The notes beneath the pieces were generated by a model. That model was not told where the DNA came from. It saw nothing but the letters and a program-made list of their open reading frames with translations, and did not search any database. Positions 43,979 to 55,189 of a stretch of DNA of 64,000 nucleotides are shown here, piece by piece; the stretch's first letter is position 1, and every line of letters starts with the position of its first letter. The stretch is from Durusdinium trenchii. Taxonomy: Eukaryota > Sar > Dinophyceae > Suessiales > Symbiodiniaceae. The DNA is taken from the NCBI GenBank assembly GCA_963970005.1, contig CAXAMN010018868.1:3791-67790 (forward strand). Direction: 5' to 3'. The translations under genes and the position numbers were made by a program.

Positions 43979-44784
43979 TCAGAGCAACATGCAAACGACT
44001 ATAGGATTAAAACTAAACTAAATAAGCCACCTGCCTGACCTTAGTTTTGGGCACGTTCAAGGGCTGGATTCAATCTTGTGGGCATGCTTCTGCTTGCACC
44101 AGAGTGGTCGACTGTGGACACCTGAAGGGGACTCAGGTGAGGATTTGGAAGGTCAGTCAAGGGTCCATATGCAATATGTTTCCATAATCCAACCCTTAGG
44201 GTTTATAGGCGGTATGTCTAGGTGCACACTCCCCGAAATAAGCATAGAAGTGGATGGCATATCCCCAACAGGTGGTTTTCCACTTCTATGATTAGTTCAA
44301 TCGGTGTACACAGTGTACCCCTTGGACTTTTTGGTATCTCCATTGCTCACTGGCCATTTCTGAAGGTCTATCACACTTGTGGGTGCAATGATGAACCGGT
44401 GATGTCAATTATCGAGCACCCAGCAACAGTTGGTGAAAACCAGACCATAGGTAGGGTCATGCTCAACCTTAGTGGATCAGATCCAGTGTCAACCTGTAAA
44501 GCAAGTCCCGTTCATGTGGCCATGCTGCACTTCCCACACTGAGACCTCCCATTCCATGTCCAACCGGACATTTTTGAAACTAATTCAAACCAAAATTGTA
44601 GTTCCTGTAACTCTTGACCTTTGCTCCAAGCATGTTACATTTGACGTTCAGTCCATTTCAGCTCAGTGTTTCAGAGGTGTTTCTTTTTCACGAAAGCTAG
44701 CGAAGCTAGCTGGAGTTACTCTTGCGATAGCAAGGTTTCTTTCGACCGGGTGCAAATCCTAACCCCTGATTTTTCAGGTCGAAG
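43979..44784. other. No supported gene
   Basis: Plain sequence. Open + frames lack protein character. Confidence 0.35.
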
Positions 44785-45180
44785 ACCCCCCCCCCCCTCC
44801 TCCTCCCCTCTCCCCTCTCCCCACCCCACCTCCCCTCTCCTCCTCCTTGTCTTCCTCCCACTTCCTCCCACCTTCCCTCCCTCCCTCCCTCCCTCCCTCC
44901 CTCCCTCCTCCCTCTTCGTAAGTTCGACTCCGTCCTGTCGTCGCTCTTTGGCATGCGGTTAGCGTTGCGTATCTTGCGGCCGCACTCGCTCACTCTCACT
45001 GTCTCACTGTCTGTCTCACTGTCTCACTGTCTCACTGTCTCTCTCTCTCTCTCACTCATCTCTCTCATCTCTCTCATCTCTCTCATCTCTTTCTCATCTC
45101 TCTCATCTCTCTCTCCTCTCTCTCTCTCTCTCTCCTCTCTGTCTCTCGTCTTTCCGTCTCTCTTCTCTCTCTTCTCTCGC
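44785..45180. repeat. Polypyrimidine block: C9, (CCCT)n, (CT)n
   Basis: C9 run near 44789, then CTCC-rich sequence, (CCCT)n at about 44874-44908, a non-repetitive gap with GCGGCCGC, then (CT)n-type repeats with TCTCATCTCTCTCATCTCTC periodicity at 45000-45178. Almost purely pyrimidine on the + strand over about 300 bases. It ends at CTCGCAG|GAGG, a possible splice acceptor. Confidence 0.9.
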
Positions 45181-45606
45181 AGGAGGATCCGGGCAAAGAG
45201 CCACATATAAAGGACTCTTCACCCCTGCCTCCAAAAAGAGCGCCGTGTTTTTTCCTACCTCGCTGCCCTCCACTTTCCCATTCTGGAGCGCTAGCTTTCG
45301 CCCCCCCCCCTTGGCCTCAAGTTGGATCAAGGAATCAAGCAATGGACAATGAGTAAAGCAAGCTGGGGTGCTCTTGATGTGCAACACAGTGGATGCAGTG
45401 TACCATCCGCACTTGGCAAAGCACAAAAAACAACTGCACAGACAGTGGAAATAACATCGGATTCCATCCAAACCCCCCCTGTGCAGAGGAAATTTCCGGG
45501 CAAAATGACACCGAATCCCTCAATTGCCAGGAAGCGCAGGTTTTTGTTTTGACATGGTTACCTCTGTGTGGGCAGAACAAGACATGAAGCAGATTTGACA
45601 CGCGGC
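45181..45606. other. Unassigned; possible exon after polypyrimidine tract
   Basis: The frame after the CGCAG acceptor (RRIRAKSHI, then stop) is short. Nothing further recognised. Confidence 0.3.
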
Positions 45607-45700
45607 CGCAAGCAGCTGCGCGAGCTCATTTGCTTGCTTCGACGCGCAGTTGTCGAGAAAGGGAAGCGCTGGCTTTCGTTTTGCAGCTTCTCAGGTTGCT
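45607..45700 (+). CDS. Candidate exon, basic helix
   Basis: GC-rich + segment encoding RKQLRELICLLRRAVVEKGK, helical and basic. Borders unresolved. It could be a late channel exon or part of another gene. Confidence 0.3.
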
Positions 45701-45967
45701 GTTCTTGTTGAGTGGCGTGCTTTTCCTTAATGTTTTGGCCATGCTAGGGCACAGTATGTCACTCCTCATCCAAGCGTACCTCCCAAATAGATCCAAATAG
45801 CATCAAATAGCATCAAATAGCTATGTTCCATAGGTTTTGCGCCTTTTATGTTTTTTCTCATTGGCATTCTTGGTTGCATCAATTTCCACTGGTTTTCCGC
45901 ACGGCATTCCCAGTGATGTGGTGTGGCCCCCTGAGGGGCCGCGGCTGGCACGACACACATTGCCCAG

Positions 45968-46038
45968 GATTGAGCACCTTGATCGAAGAGGCAGAGACAG
46001 ATGAGCATGGCTACAATATGGATAGAGAGGATGCGAAA
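45968..46038 (+). CDS. Candidate exon, degenerate EF-hand-like
   Basis: Acceptor TTGCCCAG|GA. Encodes LSTLIEEAETDEHGYNMDRE, where E-T-D-E-H-G-x6-E has the Gly and last Glu of an EF loop but a poor first position. It would fit in phase after the channel exon at 37,635 (split codon A|GA), but the intron would exceed 8 kb. Confidence 0.3.
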
Positions 46039-46428
46039 TGACTCATTTTGGGGGATGCATCCTATGGACTCACTCTACTAGTAGCGGGCTGCTTGTTCGA
46101 TGGATGGACCGGTTTGAGAAGAGTATCATGGGAGATGTTGCCCGGATAGACCTGGGGAGTCTTATGTGTTATTGAGACAACATGGGTGTGTATTTAAAGA
46201 TAGGGACCTCCAACCCATGGCTTTTGGTGTTTTCCTTTTCGAGTGGCTTTGTAAAAGAGGTCTCCCTATTTCAGTATATGATGAATATGTCCTCATGAGC
46301 TCTCCCGGTCCTATTTGTATATTTCATCCATCTTCCAGTCTGGTGGTGCATTGGCTTCACCAATTGGTCCCCTATGTTGAAAGTGACAAGAGCTCGCTGG
46401 CGACTTAGCTGAGGTTTTGAACAGTACA

Positions 46429-46533
46429 CCCGGGAAGAGACCCACATGGAACCTGATGGCATGGACCAGACTGGAAGACGATTTTCCTCTACAACCCAGT
46501 GGTTGGTTAGGTTCCATGTTAACCTTTCCCGGG
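46429..46533. mobile_element. Small TIR element, CCTCTACAAACAGTGG family, copy 1
   Basis: Ends CCCGGGAAGAGACCCACATG and, inverted, CATGTTAACCTTTCCCGGG, with GGAACCTGATGGCATGGACC and TTTCCTCTAC inside. Relatives: 57133-57235, 62391-62513, 63743-63830. No coding capacity. Confidence 0.7.
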
Positions 46534-46572
46534 TATATGTTTTGTACCGGTGTTGGGATCAACGCTCACCAG

Positions 46573-46689
46573 CCGGCCGCACGTGTTGCCGCCGGCGAGG
46601 CGATCACCCGACTCAATGAACGGATCGACTCGGTGTCGCAGGCAGAGGGGCCGGTGATGAAGCCATCCTTTGACGCCTTTGTGCCATGA
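46573..46689 (+). CDS. Candidate terminal exon, coiled coil
   Basis: Acceptor CGCTCACCAG|CCG, open to TGA 46687-46689. Encodes PAARVAAGEAITRLNERIDS then VSQAEGPVMKPSFDAFVP. A short C-terminal coiled coil such as AITRLNERIDSVSQ is seen in related channels, so this may be the end of the channel gene. Equally it may end another gene. A GT at TTT|GTG could also act as donor. Confidence 0.4.
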   Translation, partial: PAARVAAGEAITRLNERIDSVSQAEGPVMKPSFDAFVP

Positions 46690-48111
46690 CATGGGTTCCC
46701 CAATGGAATCGGGAGAAGAGACCAAGGGGAACTCATCAGGTTTCCCAGAATCAGCTGAAGAGGTTCTTGGTATGAAGATGTTTTAAGGGAGAAGAGGCTT
46801 GTACTGTTGATTATCTCCATCCCCGCACTTTGCAAAAGGGAATCGCATTTGGGTGTGTCTTTTGTGATAGGGAGTCGCCAATCAATGGATGTTTGTTTGC
46901 TTCCTTTCTTCCAGAGGGTCAAACTGGGAGGCCTCCCTATTTATATAAATGCACGCCCATTTGGTCCCTCTGAAGCGAGCTTCACGAGTTGCAAATTCCA
47001 CTCAGCCCTTCGGCCCTTAGGGTCTAGGGGTCTTTGGTTTGGGGTTGCAGCCTCTAGTCGGGCCAGCATGTTTGTCGCCAAAGGCCGCGGCCGAAGGCCT
47101 CTACCTAGGTAGGGGGGGAACCGCCGACCCACTCCCATTCTTTTTGATTTGATGAACCTCGCAGGCCACTGGGGAGAGCATTCACAGATGCATTTTTGTG
47201 ACATGGGGTTCGATGGATCAACATAAAAAGGGGTGTACCCCTAATGGCATCAACATAGCCATTTTCAAGTGCCAGTGGTGCGAGATATGCTGCACGTGGG
47301 GCCTAGCAATATTGGCATATGTTTGCTTCTTCTTCTTCTTCTTCTTCTTCTTCTTCTTCTTCTTCTTCTTCAACAACATGGATAGATTGAAGGATGATGC
47401 ATGCACGGATGGACGTAGCCAGGAGCAGCACGTAGCCGAGTGGCCTTGCATTATTCGGCTTTGGTGCTTATCCGAGCGCGTCTTCTTTTCGTGTTGCTTC
47501 TGCTTGTTGTGCTTCTTGTGCTCTTTGAGGCGGCAGCAACAACAACAACAACAACAGCCCTACGACCACAACAACACAGAGTCACGACCACACCTGCTCC
47601 AACTGCAAGCAGCCACCACAACTTCACCACCGTACTCACCACCAGCCACAACGTGTCTTTATCGCCCATGAACAGGGGACATGTCTGACCCTACGCAGCA
47701 GTGATGGGGAAGTTGATAACCTGACTGTCAGAAGGTAGTCCAGGTATGCTCAATCACTGCCGGGATTCCTTCCACACTCCGCGGCATAGCGTTTCTGACT
47801 GAATCCATCGCAGACAATGTCCGTACGGGATTCAGCGACACACAGTTTGTCACTATACCCTGTATAACTCAACTCCGGAAGGCTTAATGTTCGATGAACG
47901 TTGTATAGTTTTACAATCACCTCAGTGGGAAGTGGGAAGGCACCTTTTTGCCAGCCCTAGCCCGGTTCTAGCAAGGAACCCGTGGGAAGTCTGCGGGGTC
48001 TACAACCCAACTTCAAGGAAACACCAGGGATTCCTATTCTTCTGGCAAACTAAGATTTTGCCACTGTTGCCCAGTAACAGAACATGGAGACAAGGTGAAC
48101 GAACAGGCCCG
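46690..48111. other. Microsatellites; no firm gene
   Basis: (CTT)n at about 47326-47371, and (CAA)n at about 47536-47560 within an open + frame that has a hydrophobic run (LLFVLLLLVVLLVLF) followed by Thr-rich sequence but no ATG. That frame might be an exon of a secreted or membrane protein, but most of it is repeat-driven. 46960-47105 is GC-rich with a self-complementary GGCCGCGGCC. Confidence 0.4.
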
Positions 48112-48192
48112 ATGGCTACATTTAAGTTCAGGAAGCGGAAGCAGAGCCACCCCGGCCAACCCAAATCCGCAGTTCTTCTGAATCCACCTCTG
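48112..48192 (+). CDS. Candidate first exon, basic N-terminus
   Basis: ATG 48112 to CCTCTG|GTAAGT, 27 codons: MATFKFRKRKQSHPGQPKSA then VLLNPPL. Consensus donor. Only 48 bases separate it from the ATG of the next candidate, so the two probably represent alternative starts or unrelated exons. Confidence 0.3.
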
Positions 48193-48240
48193 GTAAGTTG
48201 GTGTCAACGATTTTGAATACGAATTGTATTTAAAAAAGCC

Positions 48241-48429
48241 ATGGACAGACAGATCGATGATCTCCTTGATCAGATGTTTCTTTCACACCTTTTCAAAACC
48301 AGGGCCGGCCGGAGGAGACTGGGCCATGGCCTCAGCGGCGTCAGGGCTGTGCAGCTCCTCACAGAGTCTAAGAACTCGCAGCCGGAATTTAGGGTAGAGC
48401 TCCCTGAAGTGGAGGTTTCAAAGGGGCAG
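48241..48429 (+). CDS. Candidate first exon of an unknown gene
   Basis: ATG 48241, 63 codons, ending GGGCAG|GTCGTA in phase 0. MDRQIDDLLDQMFLSHLFKT, then a basic stretch and VQLLTESKNSQPEFRVELPE. An internal acceptor CAAAACCAG|G at 48302 is an alternative 5' border. No family recognised. Possible downstream exons are at 50.9 and 51.1 kb. Confidence 0.4.
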
Positions 48430-49219
48430 GTCGTAGCATATATAGGTTCTCGACTTCGCGAGGATGTTCCGCGAAGTCATTCAGGCCCACTGCGTCGGCC
48501 CTCGAGGAGCTTCGTCGAAACATGGCCAGGTGCGGAGATGGTGTGGAGGGAAGACAGTCGGGGAAGATCCATCGCCCAGAGAACTGTGGTTTTTGGGGTG
48601 AGACGCAATACGTTGGGGTTTGAATTATAGGTTTTCAGAGAGCGGCTTGCGGTTTGGGCCTAAGTATGAATAAGGAACCCGCTTTTCAAAAGAACTTGGT
48701 TCGTTGATGCAGCTGTGGCGAGTGATATACACAGCGTATTGCAGCTCCCGATCAGGCATCATGCGCTTGTTCTTTTCAAAGTATTTTTCTAGAAGTTCCC
48801 GTTTCTGCGCAGTGCAAGAACATGCCAGATCCCTTGGCCGCCGATTCTACAATCTTCCATTTTACCAATGGATTGTTTCCTACTACGAATCCATCAAAAT
48901 TCCCACTTGCCAAGTTCAATGGCCCAAAGTTGCCACAAACTAGATACTGTTCATTGTCCGCATTTGCGCTTTGTTTGCCTTGTAGTGCACACTGTTGGGC
49001 GCCTACTGTGTGCAAACCATCAATTCCATCAAAGTCTGGACTGAGTAAGGGCAGGATTTTCCATGAACAGGACTTGGGAAGAAGATTGAAGAGCATGATC
49101 GCCAGTATCCTTTTCAATTCCCAGGCCCTGCAGAGGATTTTCAAGATTGTTTCCCTCTACTGCACCGTGATCCTAATGTATGCAATATATAGTCAAAGCA
49201 ACCGCCCCTGTTGCAGTGA
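48430..49219. other. Intron-like sequence
   Basis: No exon or element recognised. Confidence 0.35.
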
Positions 49220-49458
49220 TACTGTTGATGGACAAAATCCTGCACCACTTTGCGCACACTTTTCTTGCTGCCCTCGTTCTCCCTCGTTAACATTGTGGCC
49301 ACCACAGTGAGAAAACAAAAACAAGTTGAAGGTCCAAAATCCTGCACCACCTCCTCAGAGGGGTCGCGCCAACATTGAATGAGGGGGCACGGGGGTTGCT
49401 ATGCGACCCTTCCAGGGTAAAGTGGTGAGGTGGTGCAGGATTTTGTCCATCAACAGTA
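49220..49458. mobile_element. Foldback element with perfect 29-bp arms
   Basis: Left arm 49220-49248 (TACTGTTGATGGACAAAATC...) is the exact reverse complement of the right arm 49430-49458. Inside, a second AAATCCTGCACCACCTC near 49335 pairs with the same right region, and GGGTCGC pairs with GCGACCC, giving a nested hairpin. No clear target duplication. Confidence 0.8.
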
Positions 49459-49524
49459 CCCGACACAGGGTTGCGCCAAGCAAACAGCGGTGGGCCAACA
49501 AACTTGTGGAGGACTACATGGCAA

Positions 49525-49772
49525 CACAGTGCTCCACAGTGCCCGGACAGTGCTCCAACAGTGCTCCAGACAGTACCCGCGCACCAAAGCACTGTAAATA
49601 CTGTGGGTATGGCCACAGGAGTGGTAAATGAATCAATAAAAAGCCTAGAATTCTAAATTTCTATCGTTTTGCATTGCTACTGCCCGAATCGCTGGTATTT
49701 TCCATGTTTTTGACTTCCGAGCACTGTTTTGAGCACTGTCAGAGCACTGTCCGAGCACTGTGGAGCACTGTG
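49525..49772. repeat. Inverted ACAGTGCTC repeat clusters
   Basis: Repeated CACAGTGCTC-type units at 49525-49575 and their inverted copies (GAGCACTGT) at 49719-49772. Over about 45 bases the two clusters are near-exact complements, so the segment can form a large hairpin with a loop of about 145 bases. Confidence 0.8.
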
Positions 49773-49781
49773 TACTTCCCC

Positions 49782-49791
49782 NNNNNNNNNN
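49782..49791. other. Assembly gap (10 N)
   Basis: Ten N bases, placed exactly where a duplicate of 49414-49460 resumes at 49792, so the gap was probably caused by the inverted and direct repeats around it. Confidence 1.
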
Positions 49792-49838
49792 AGGGTAAAG
49801 TGGTGAGGTGGTGCAGGATTTTGTCCATCAACAGTACC
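49792..49838 (+). repeat. 47-bp direct copy of the foldback right arm
   Basis: Identical to 49414-49460. It shows that another copy of the element in 49220-49458 lies across the gap, its left part missing or unassembled. Confidence 0.9.
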
Positions 49839-49867
49839 TCCACAGTGTTGTTTGAGTCATGCCCGCA

Positions 49868-49877
49868 AGAGAAAGAA

Positions 49878-49910
<33 letters not shown>
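49868..49910. repeat. (GA)n microsatellite
   Basis: Perfect GA run from about 49885 after an interrupted purine lead-in. Confidence 0.9.
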
Positions 49911-50856
49911 TGCGGCCATTTTTGGATGGCTGGTGTTTGGACTCCCTCGGCTTCGTGAGGCAGGTGTATTTATATATATATAATATACTTGGCTTTGGCA
50001 CCCCAGGGTGCCGGAAATGCTTGGCACCGTGGGGGGCATCGCCTGCAGCATGGAAAGAACCGAGAGAAAGAAGAGAGAGAGAGAGTTTTAGTTTGCAAGC
50101 ACACACGTTACCCCGCCCCCCTCAGCCGTGGGAGGATCTCGGATTCGCAGCATCAGCAGGAAGATCGCATACGGGCGCTAACGCCTCCAGGCTGCAGGCT
50201 TTTGGCCGCTAGGACTTGGGTTGAACGATCGGAGAAAGCAAGCAGTAATTACATTGCATGTAATTACGTCGAGTCAATTTTCCCGTCTGCATGTTGAGCA
50301 GCGCTATTAGCTATGACATTATGATCCCTGGAGCGACCACTGGGTCAGGTGGCCTGGGTGGTTGTGAAACTCATGTCGAGATCCATGACTTGTCCAAGAG
50401 CCGGGTTCCTCCGAAAAACTCTGGAAGATCTGACTCTGGACATTCGTGGACCCTGCTAGGCTGCTAGACTGACCTTTGACTGCAGGAGCGTGTTGGTGTG
50501 TAACTGTTGGAGCTGGCCTGCCTCCATTCATTGCATGAAAGGGCACCCAGAGTGTTTACTGTAGTTCAATTGAAGGCCAATTGTGTACCAAGATTGGCCT
50601 GAAGGGACGTTTGTGTTTGCAGGTTGTCTAGGGTGCAACGGATCAATCGACATGCTTGCATGTCACTTTGCCAACTATACGGATAGATTTGAGATGATTT
50701 GAGGCTACACGGAAAGCAAACAAAAATAGGTGTCGCGATGTTTCCTTGAATCCGCCACTCCTGAAACTCGTCCAGCCTTGCTCAGCTGACCGCAGCTAAA
50801 CCCATTCGATTCAGACTCGGACCGGGTTCGGCGACGCTCCGCCGGAGCTGCGCCGG
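49911..50856. other. Intron-like; no gene seen
   Basis: Short (TA)n at about 49972-49983 and a second GA tract near 50072-50084. No exon supported. Confidence 0.35.
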
Positions 50857-50918
50857 AGCCGAGGCACAAAGTGGATCAAATGGAAGGGACGCAAACCATC
50901 CTTGAGCGGGATCAGAAG
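50857..50918 (+). CDS. Candidate exon
   Basis: Possible acceptor GCCGGAG|CCG, donor CAGAAG|GTCAGG. Encodes PRHKVDQMEGTQTILERDQK, phase 0 out. An ATG at 50880 makes a first exon (MEGTQTILERDQK) equally possible. Phase agrees with the exon at 51,108. Confidence 0.35.
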
Positions 50919-51107
50919 GTCAGGACCTGAGGCGTTGTTCTCGACGACCATGGATCACCATAGATCTATGTGATGTTATTTGGATGAGCCACGGTAGGTT
51001 TGGCTCATGGTATGTCAATAGGTGATAGTAGATCGAATACATGATCAAGATATGTCAGGATGAACCTCAGCGACTCAGTGATCTGTGTCTTTTTGGCAGT
51101 TGCGTAG

Positions 51108-51179
51108 CGCACCGAGGCGACCTTTCGAGAATTCTCCAACAGCGTGAGCGATTTGAACATCAAGCCGCTCGCGTTGCAG
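51108..51179 (+). CDS. Candidate exon with clean borders
   Basis: TTTTTGGCAGTTGCGTAG|CGC to TTGCAG|GTTTGG, 24 codons, phase 0 both ends. Encodes RTEATFREFSNSVSDLNIKP then LALQ. Two other frames are also open over part, so support comes from the borders and protein-like composition. Family unknown. Confidence 0.45.
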
Positions 51180-52241
51180 GTTTGGCCGCCTCTGGCATTA
51201 GCAGAGGTGCCAGAGTTCTGCATGGATGATGTGAAGGCAAGGCCTCCCCAGCTGAAGAGGGTACCTCCCACCCAAAGCAGTTGGACATTGTGTTGGTTAG
51301 GAAGTTGCGACCAGTTACGACCTGAAACCAGCTGCGGAACCCTCCTCCTCAGGGAAAAAGGAATGCTCGAGCTTCAGTCAGTGAGGCTCAGTGAGCCTGA
51401 AGGAAAGGGATGAGCCTCCGAGTGTTCCACCCTTTTCCATCCCAACATGGCGCACCGTTTGGGACCAAGAAGACGTACTTCTAGAGCGAGTCAGAGTTCT
51501 GCTTGTTGGGGCTCTTTGCATGGCTTCGAATCACCTCACCCACTGAGGCTGGGAAATCGCACGAGAAGCTGGTGACCTCAGAGGTGAAGGGGGCGGCCAG
51601 ACACATCCGACCCCGAAGGCTGTGGATCTTCCTTGAAACTTGCCAATTGCATCTAGGTCCATGATTCCTATAGTAGGTTCAGATGACGTGTACTCTGTAG
51701 GGGCGTTTGGACCCAATCTGAAAGCAGATGACATGGCAAAAGTGTAAAAGTTCGGAGCCTTGGAGGAATTGAAAAAAGAGTTCCTGTTCTGGTTCCTAAT
51801 ACCTGCAACCTCGTGCTTGTTTTTTGGTCGGTTGTTCAGCTTGCCTTGATCTGTGAGCCAAAGAAAGATCCGAAGTACCTATCCGCTAAAAATAAACACA
51901 TTCGAGTAACAACGCCCGTGGCTCACCAATCAACGCCCGCAGCTTGTGTGTAAACGCCCGTGGGACATATGAGAAAACTTGAGAAACATCCCTAGACTCA
52001 AAATTACAGGCTTATAGGCAGTGACTTTAAAGAGATGGAGAACATCCCTGCAACATTTTGATTACAGAACAGTTAAAAGCCTGTACTCAGTGGAGTTGGT
52101 CGCACCTTTGATATCGATTGATTGTTCTCATGGGTTACGGGCCAATTAAGGGCCGTCCAATGTCGAGCACTGGCCAAGTGACGTTTTGCAAGTGGCACCA
52201 TGCCTCATGCCGGCAGCGTGTTGCAAATTGCTAGCTAGTAG
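51180..52241. other. No supported gene
   Basis: An open frame continues after the donor at 51180 (PEFCMDDVKARPPQLKRVPP) and might be an extended exon. The rest is unassigned. Confidence 0.3.
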
Positions 52242-52394
52242 GTCCAGCCGTTCAATGAAACGCGGTCAGCACCACTTTGAGAGATGTCGTGCGATCGTCA
52301 CCGGGGGCCGAGGTCTGGAGGAGGGCCTTCAAGCACTGCAGGAAGGGGCGCACGACGCGCGTTTTCTGACGCGAGACGCGACGCTCTTCGTCGA
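52242..52394 (+). CDS. Candidate exon, unknown protein
   Basis: After GCTAGTAG|G, an open GC-rich segment encodes KRGQHHFERCRAIVTGGRGL, EEGLQALQEGAHDARFLTRD and ATLFV. The 3' border is uncertain (a GA donor is possible). It reads as helical protein. No family recognised. Confidence 0.35.
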
Positions 52395-54936
52395 TGGAAC
52401 ATGTGGAACATGGGGAACTGGAACGTGCATCTCCGTGGGTGAAAGACAGGCCCTGAAGAGCATGAAAAAGAGAGCATGGACCTCATAAGGCGGTCTGAGC
52501 CGGCGCGGGATATGGGGGAGTTCTATTTTTTATCCTGGGTCTTCACGGGTTAGTGTTCCAGACATGGACACGCAATGGTATGCACACAGCCTTGTTTTCT
52601 CAGTCCAAGCTGCTGTGTCAGGGGGCTTGTTCTGCGGCTGAGGTCTTGGCATATGACACCCTGTTTTGCCCACGCTCCTTGCCCTAAGCCTCACTGCACC
52701 GTGCTTCGAGGTTCATCCTGGTGAGTCCTGCCGTTCGGCCACCGACGCATCCCTTGACTATCGTCCCTGACCTTCGTGGCACGTTTCTGGGTGAACCCCC
52801 CCCGTCTCGGTTGCATTGCACCGCTCAACTGGAGTCATTAACACATGGCTTAAGCATGGTTTCACCAGGAGGTGGCAGCATCTTTGGAGCTTGACCGGGC
52901 GAATGGGGTGGCACCAGGTGAGCTGGGAGACTCAGGCCGCAGGCCGGAAATCGATGCCGCACAGCGAAGATCGCAGAGTCAAAAACGATGGCTGTATAGG
53001 TGAATCATGGTGAATCGAATTGGTTCCTCCATGTGCCTACCACCGAATATCTTTGGGGAAAACACCGATGACGGCACTGGACCAAGAAAAAACAAAAGTG
53101 CGCATCACCAAAACTGAGGCAGACTGCCAGTTTTCAATGCTTAATGGTGAAGGGAACTTTCATTTGATATTCTGGGAGAACGACCTTTTGACAGACCAAA
53201 TGCATATAGGTACTGTTTCAGTTTCCATGCGGCCATTGTTCCATCTTATATATTATATCCCCAAAACGGCCGCTGTCCAGGCGCGATGTTCACTGCCACA
53301 CCTGTTAGTGTTTCAAGTCTTCGAGGAGTTGGTTTCGGGGGAAATGGCAGCACACTGGAGATATATTAGCATGTTCGGCAGTGCATTCTAAGCATTCCGA
53401 TCATTCCAGGGATACATCAGTAACCCATAATAAGCTTTCATAAACCTTATAAGTAGTGGGGTGTCGGGTGTCCTGACGTACGGCAGGCAGAATTCGACCT
53501 TCGTGATGCATCGAAGCTTCGTGATGCATCGGATGCATCGAACAGATGGCCGACCTGCGTCGTCGCTGAGTTCGCGAGGGACCTACCACGCTGAGGATGG
53601 GAAATCGATCACACCTTCACCAACCTTCAGGTGACGGAGTGAAGGAACAACCAAAAACTGGGTGAAGATGGGACCCGCTGGGTGGCTGAGATCAAGCTGC
53701 GCCCGTTTAGGGGTGTCCGAGATCTGGTCTCCGAGTCTAAAGTCACCTTTGGGGGATTTGGAGCTCCTTGCTGGATTCTGCTTGTTGTGGGATCTTCCGG
53801 AGACAGTCCCCCTTGCACTTCAACATCTCATTTGACACTGCATGGTGCACTTTTGGTGTATGAGTGTCTTGCCCAAATCCACATGTCAAAGAAGGTGACA
53901 AGCCCCTGTTTGCTGGCCCATGAGCTTTTGGAGATCAATTTTTTGTAGTATATCGTCCACCCAAAGTCACCCAAAGACTACTCATGTACGGGACGTTGAT
54001 TCTGCCAAACTAGCTTCTTTGGGGGGGATGCTAGTTTGGTGTGATTATATAAGGCAACGTCTTTGATGTTCTTTTCGGTTGTAAGTTGTAAGTGTGATCG
54101 TGACCACCAAACAATCCCCTAAGACCGCTTGGAAGACAAGGTCTTGGCTAAGACGCCAACCCTATGACCTATGACATCACTTTACAGGAAGCACCTGGAC
54201 CTATGCAATGGAACTGTCACCTGCCCTGAGCCTCTCAAACAGAAGAACTATACATACATCTATTCTATATACTGTAACCTGCTCTTACTGGTGCCAGTCC
54301 GTTTGCCATTCCAAAGGCCAATCGAGTTGAACGCTCATCGTGTTGGAACCCTGGCTCCTTGCATAGTGAACTGGGATTTGCCGGCACCTTTCAGGAAGGT
54401 CATGCTACTGCTTCATTTTCACTTCGGAGCCACAACAGGGTGGGTTGACCACAGTGGTCCTGGCCACAACAGGCCCCGTCCCGTCTTCGCCAGTCGCGCT
54501 TCGTCCCCGCAGCCGCGACGTGAAAGGCACACGTTCGGTTCGGACATAGTACTGACACATCCTGACGCCACATAGTACAAGAGATGTTTCCCCAAATGAC
54601 ACGAAATCTCCATGCCTGGGAAAACACGGGAAAACACTTTAAACCATTTGGGCCTATGGACCCTTTGAATCACCTCATTGGGCCAGCCGCGGCCCCGACA
54701 CCGTTGGAAGTTCCGCAAGTCCGCACACCCTTCAAGAGAGAACACCCAGGCTACTGTGGCCATTCAAAGGGCTCCCAAAACAGAAGTTGGCTCTTCCTGG
54801 ATCCCTGACCCACAGTGTGTTCTTTTCCCTTCTTTTCCGTTGCCAGGCCCCCCAAACACCTCAACAATTCTGGCTCCCCAAGCTAATCCAGAGCCCTGAA
54901 TCCTCCGACAGCTCGACCCTGCGGAGCGTGGAGCTC
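52395..54936. other. Unassigned; two protein-like open frames
   Basis: 53067-53220 (KVRITKTEADCQFSMLNGEG) and 53670-53945 (WVAEIKLRPFRGVRDLVSES) are open on + and partly protein-like but lack secure borders or homology. The small hairpin at 54005 lies here. Confidence 0.3.
54005..54039. repeat. Perfect 10-bp hairpin
   Basis: CCAAACTAGC at 54005-54014 and GCTAGTTTGG at 54030-54039, with a 15-base loop containing G7. A short cruciform, possibly the remnant of a tiny foldback. Confidence 0.6.
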
Positions 54937-55019
54937 ATGGCAAGCCATCCGGGTTCGCCCACGGGCGCGGGACGCTTCCAGCAGTTGCTCCATCAGCTCT
55001 TGGCCGAGCATGTCTCCCG
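54937..55019 (+). CDS. Gene with N-terminal coiled coil, exon 1
   Basis: ATG 54937, MASHPGSPTGAGRFQQLLHQ then LLAEHVS, donor TCCCG|GTGGAT, phase 2. The split Arg codon (CG|T) is completed by the exon at 55190, giving an uninterrupted frame. The frame is open upstream of the ATG, so the start could be further 5'. Confidence 0.5.
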
Positions 55020-55189
55020 GTGGATATAGCATCGTTTGAAGCGCCGTTTGAAGCGCCGGTGGTGTTTCCAGGTGAAGATGAGCTGAGGGAAGCCACTTCA
55101 ACTTTGACAGTTCTTTTGGGATGGTGGGCAATTGAAACCAGGAGAACTATAATTGGTCTGTCAGTTCCTTTTTAAAGGACACCACCTAG

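Noticed and set aside
44953-45210. Leu/Ser-rich open frame in the CT repeat
   Set aside because: Produced by (CT)n microsatellite translation.
47440-47688. Signal-peptide-like Leu run followed by Thr-rich sequence
   Set aside because: Not called as a gene because there is no ATG in frame and the Thr run is (CAA)n-type microsatellite; an internal exon cannot be excluded.
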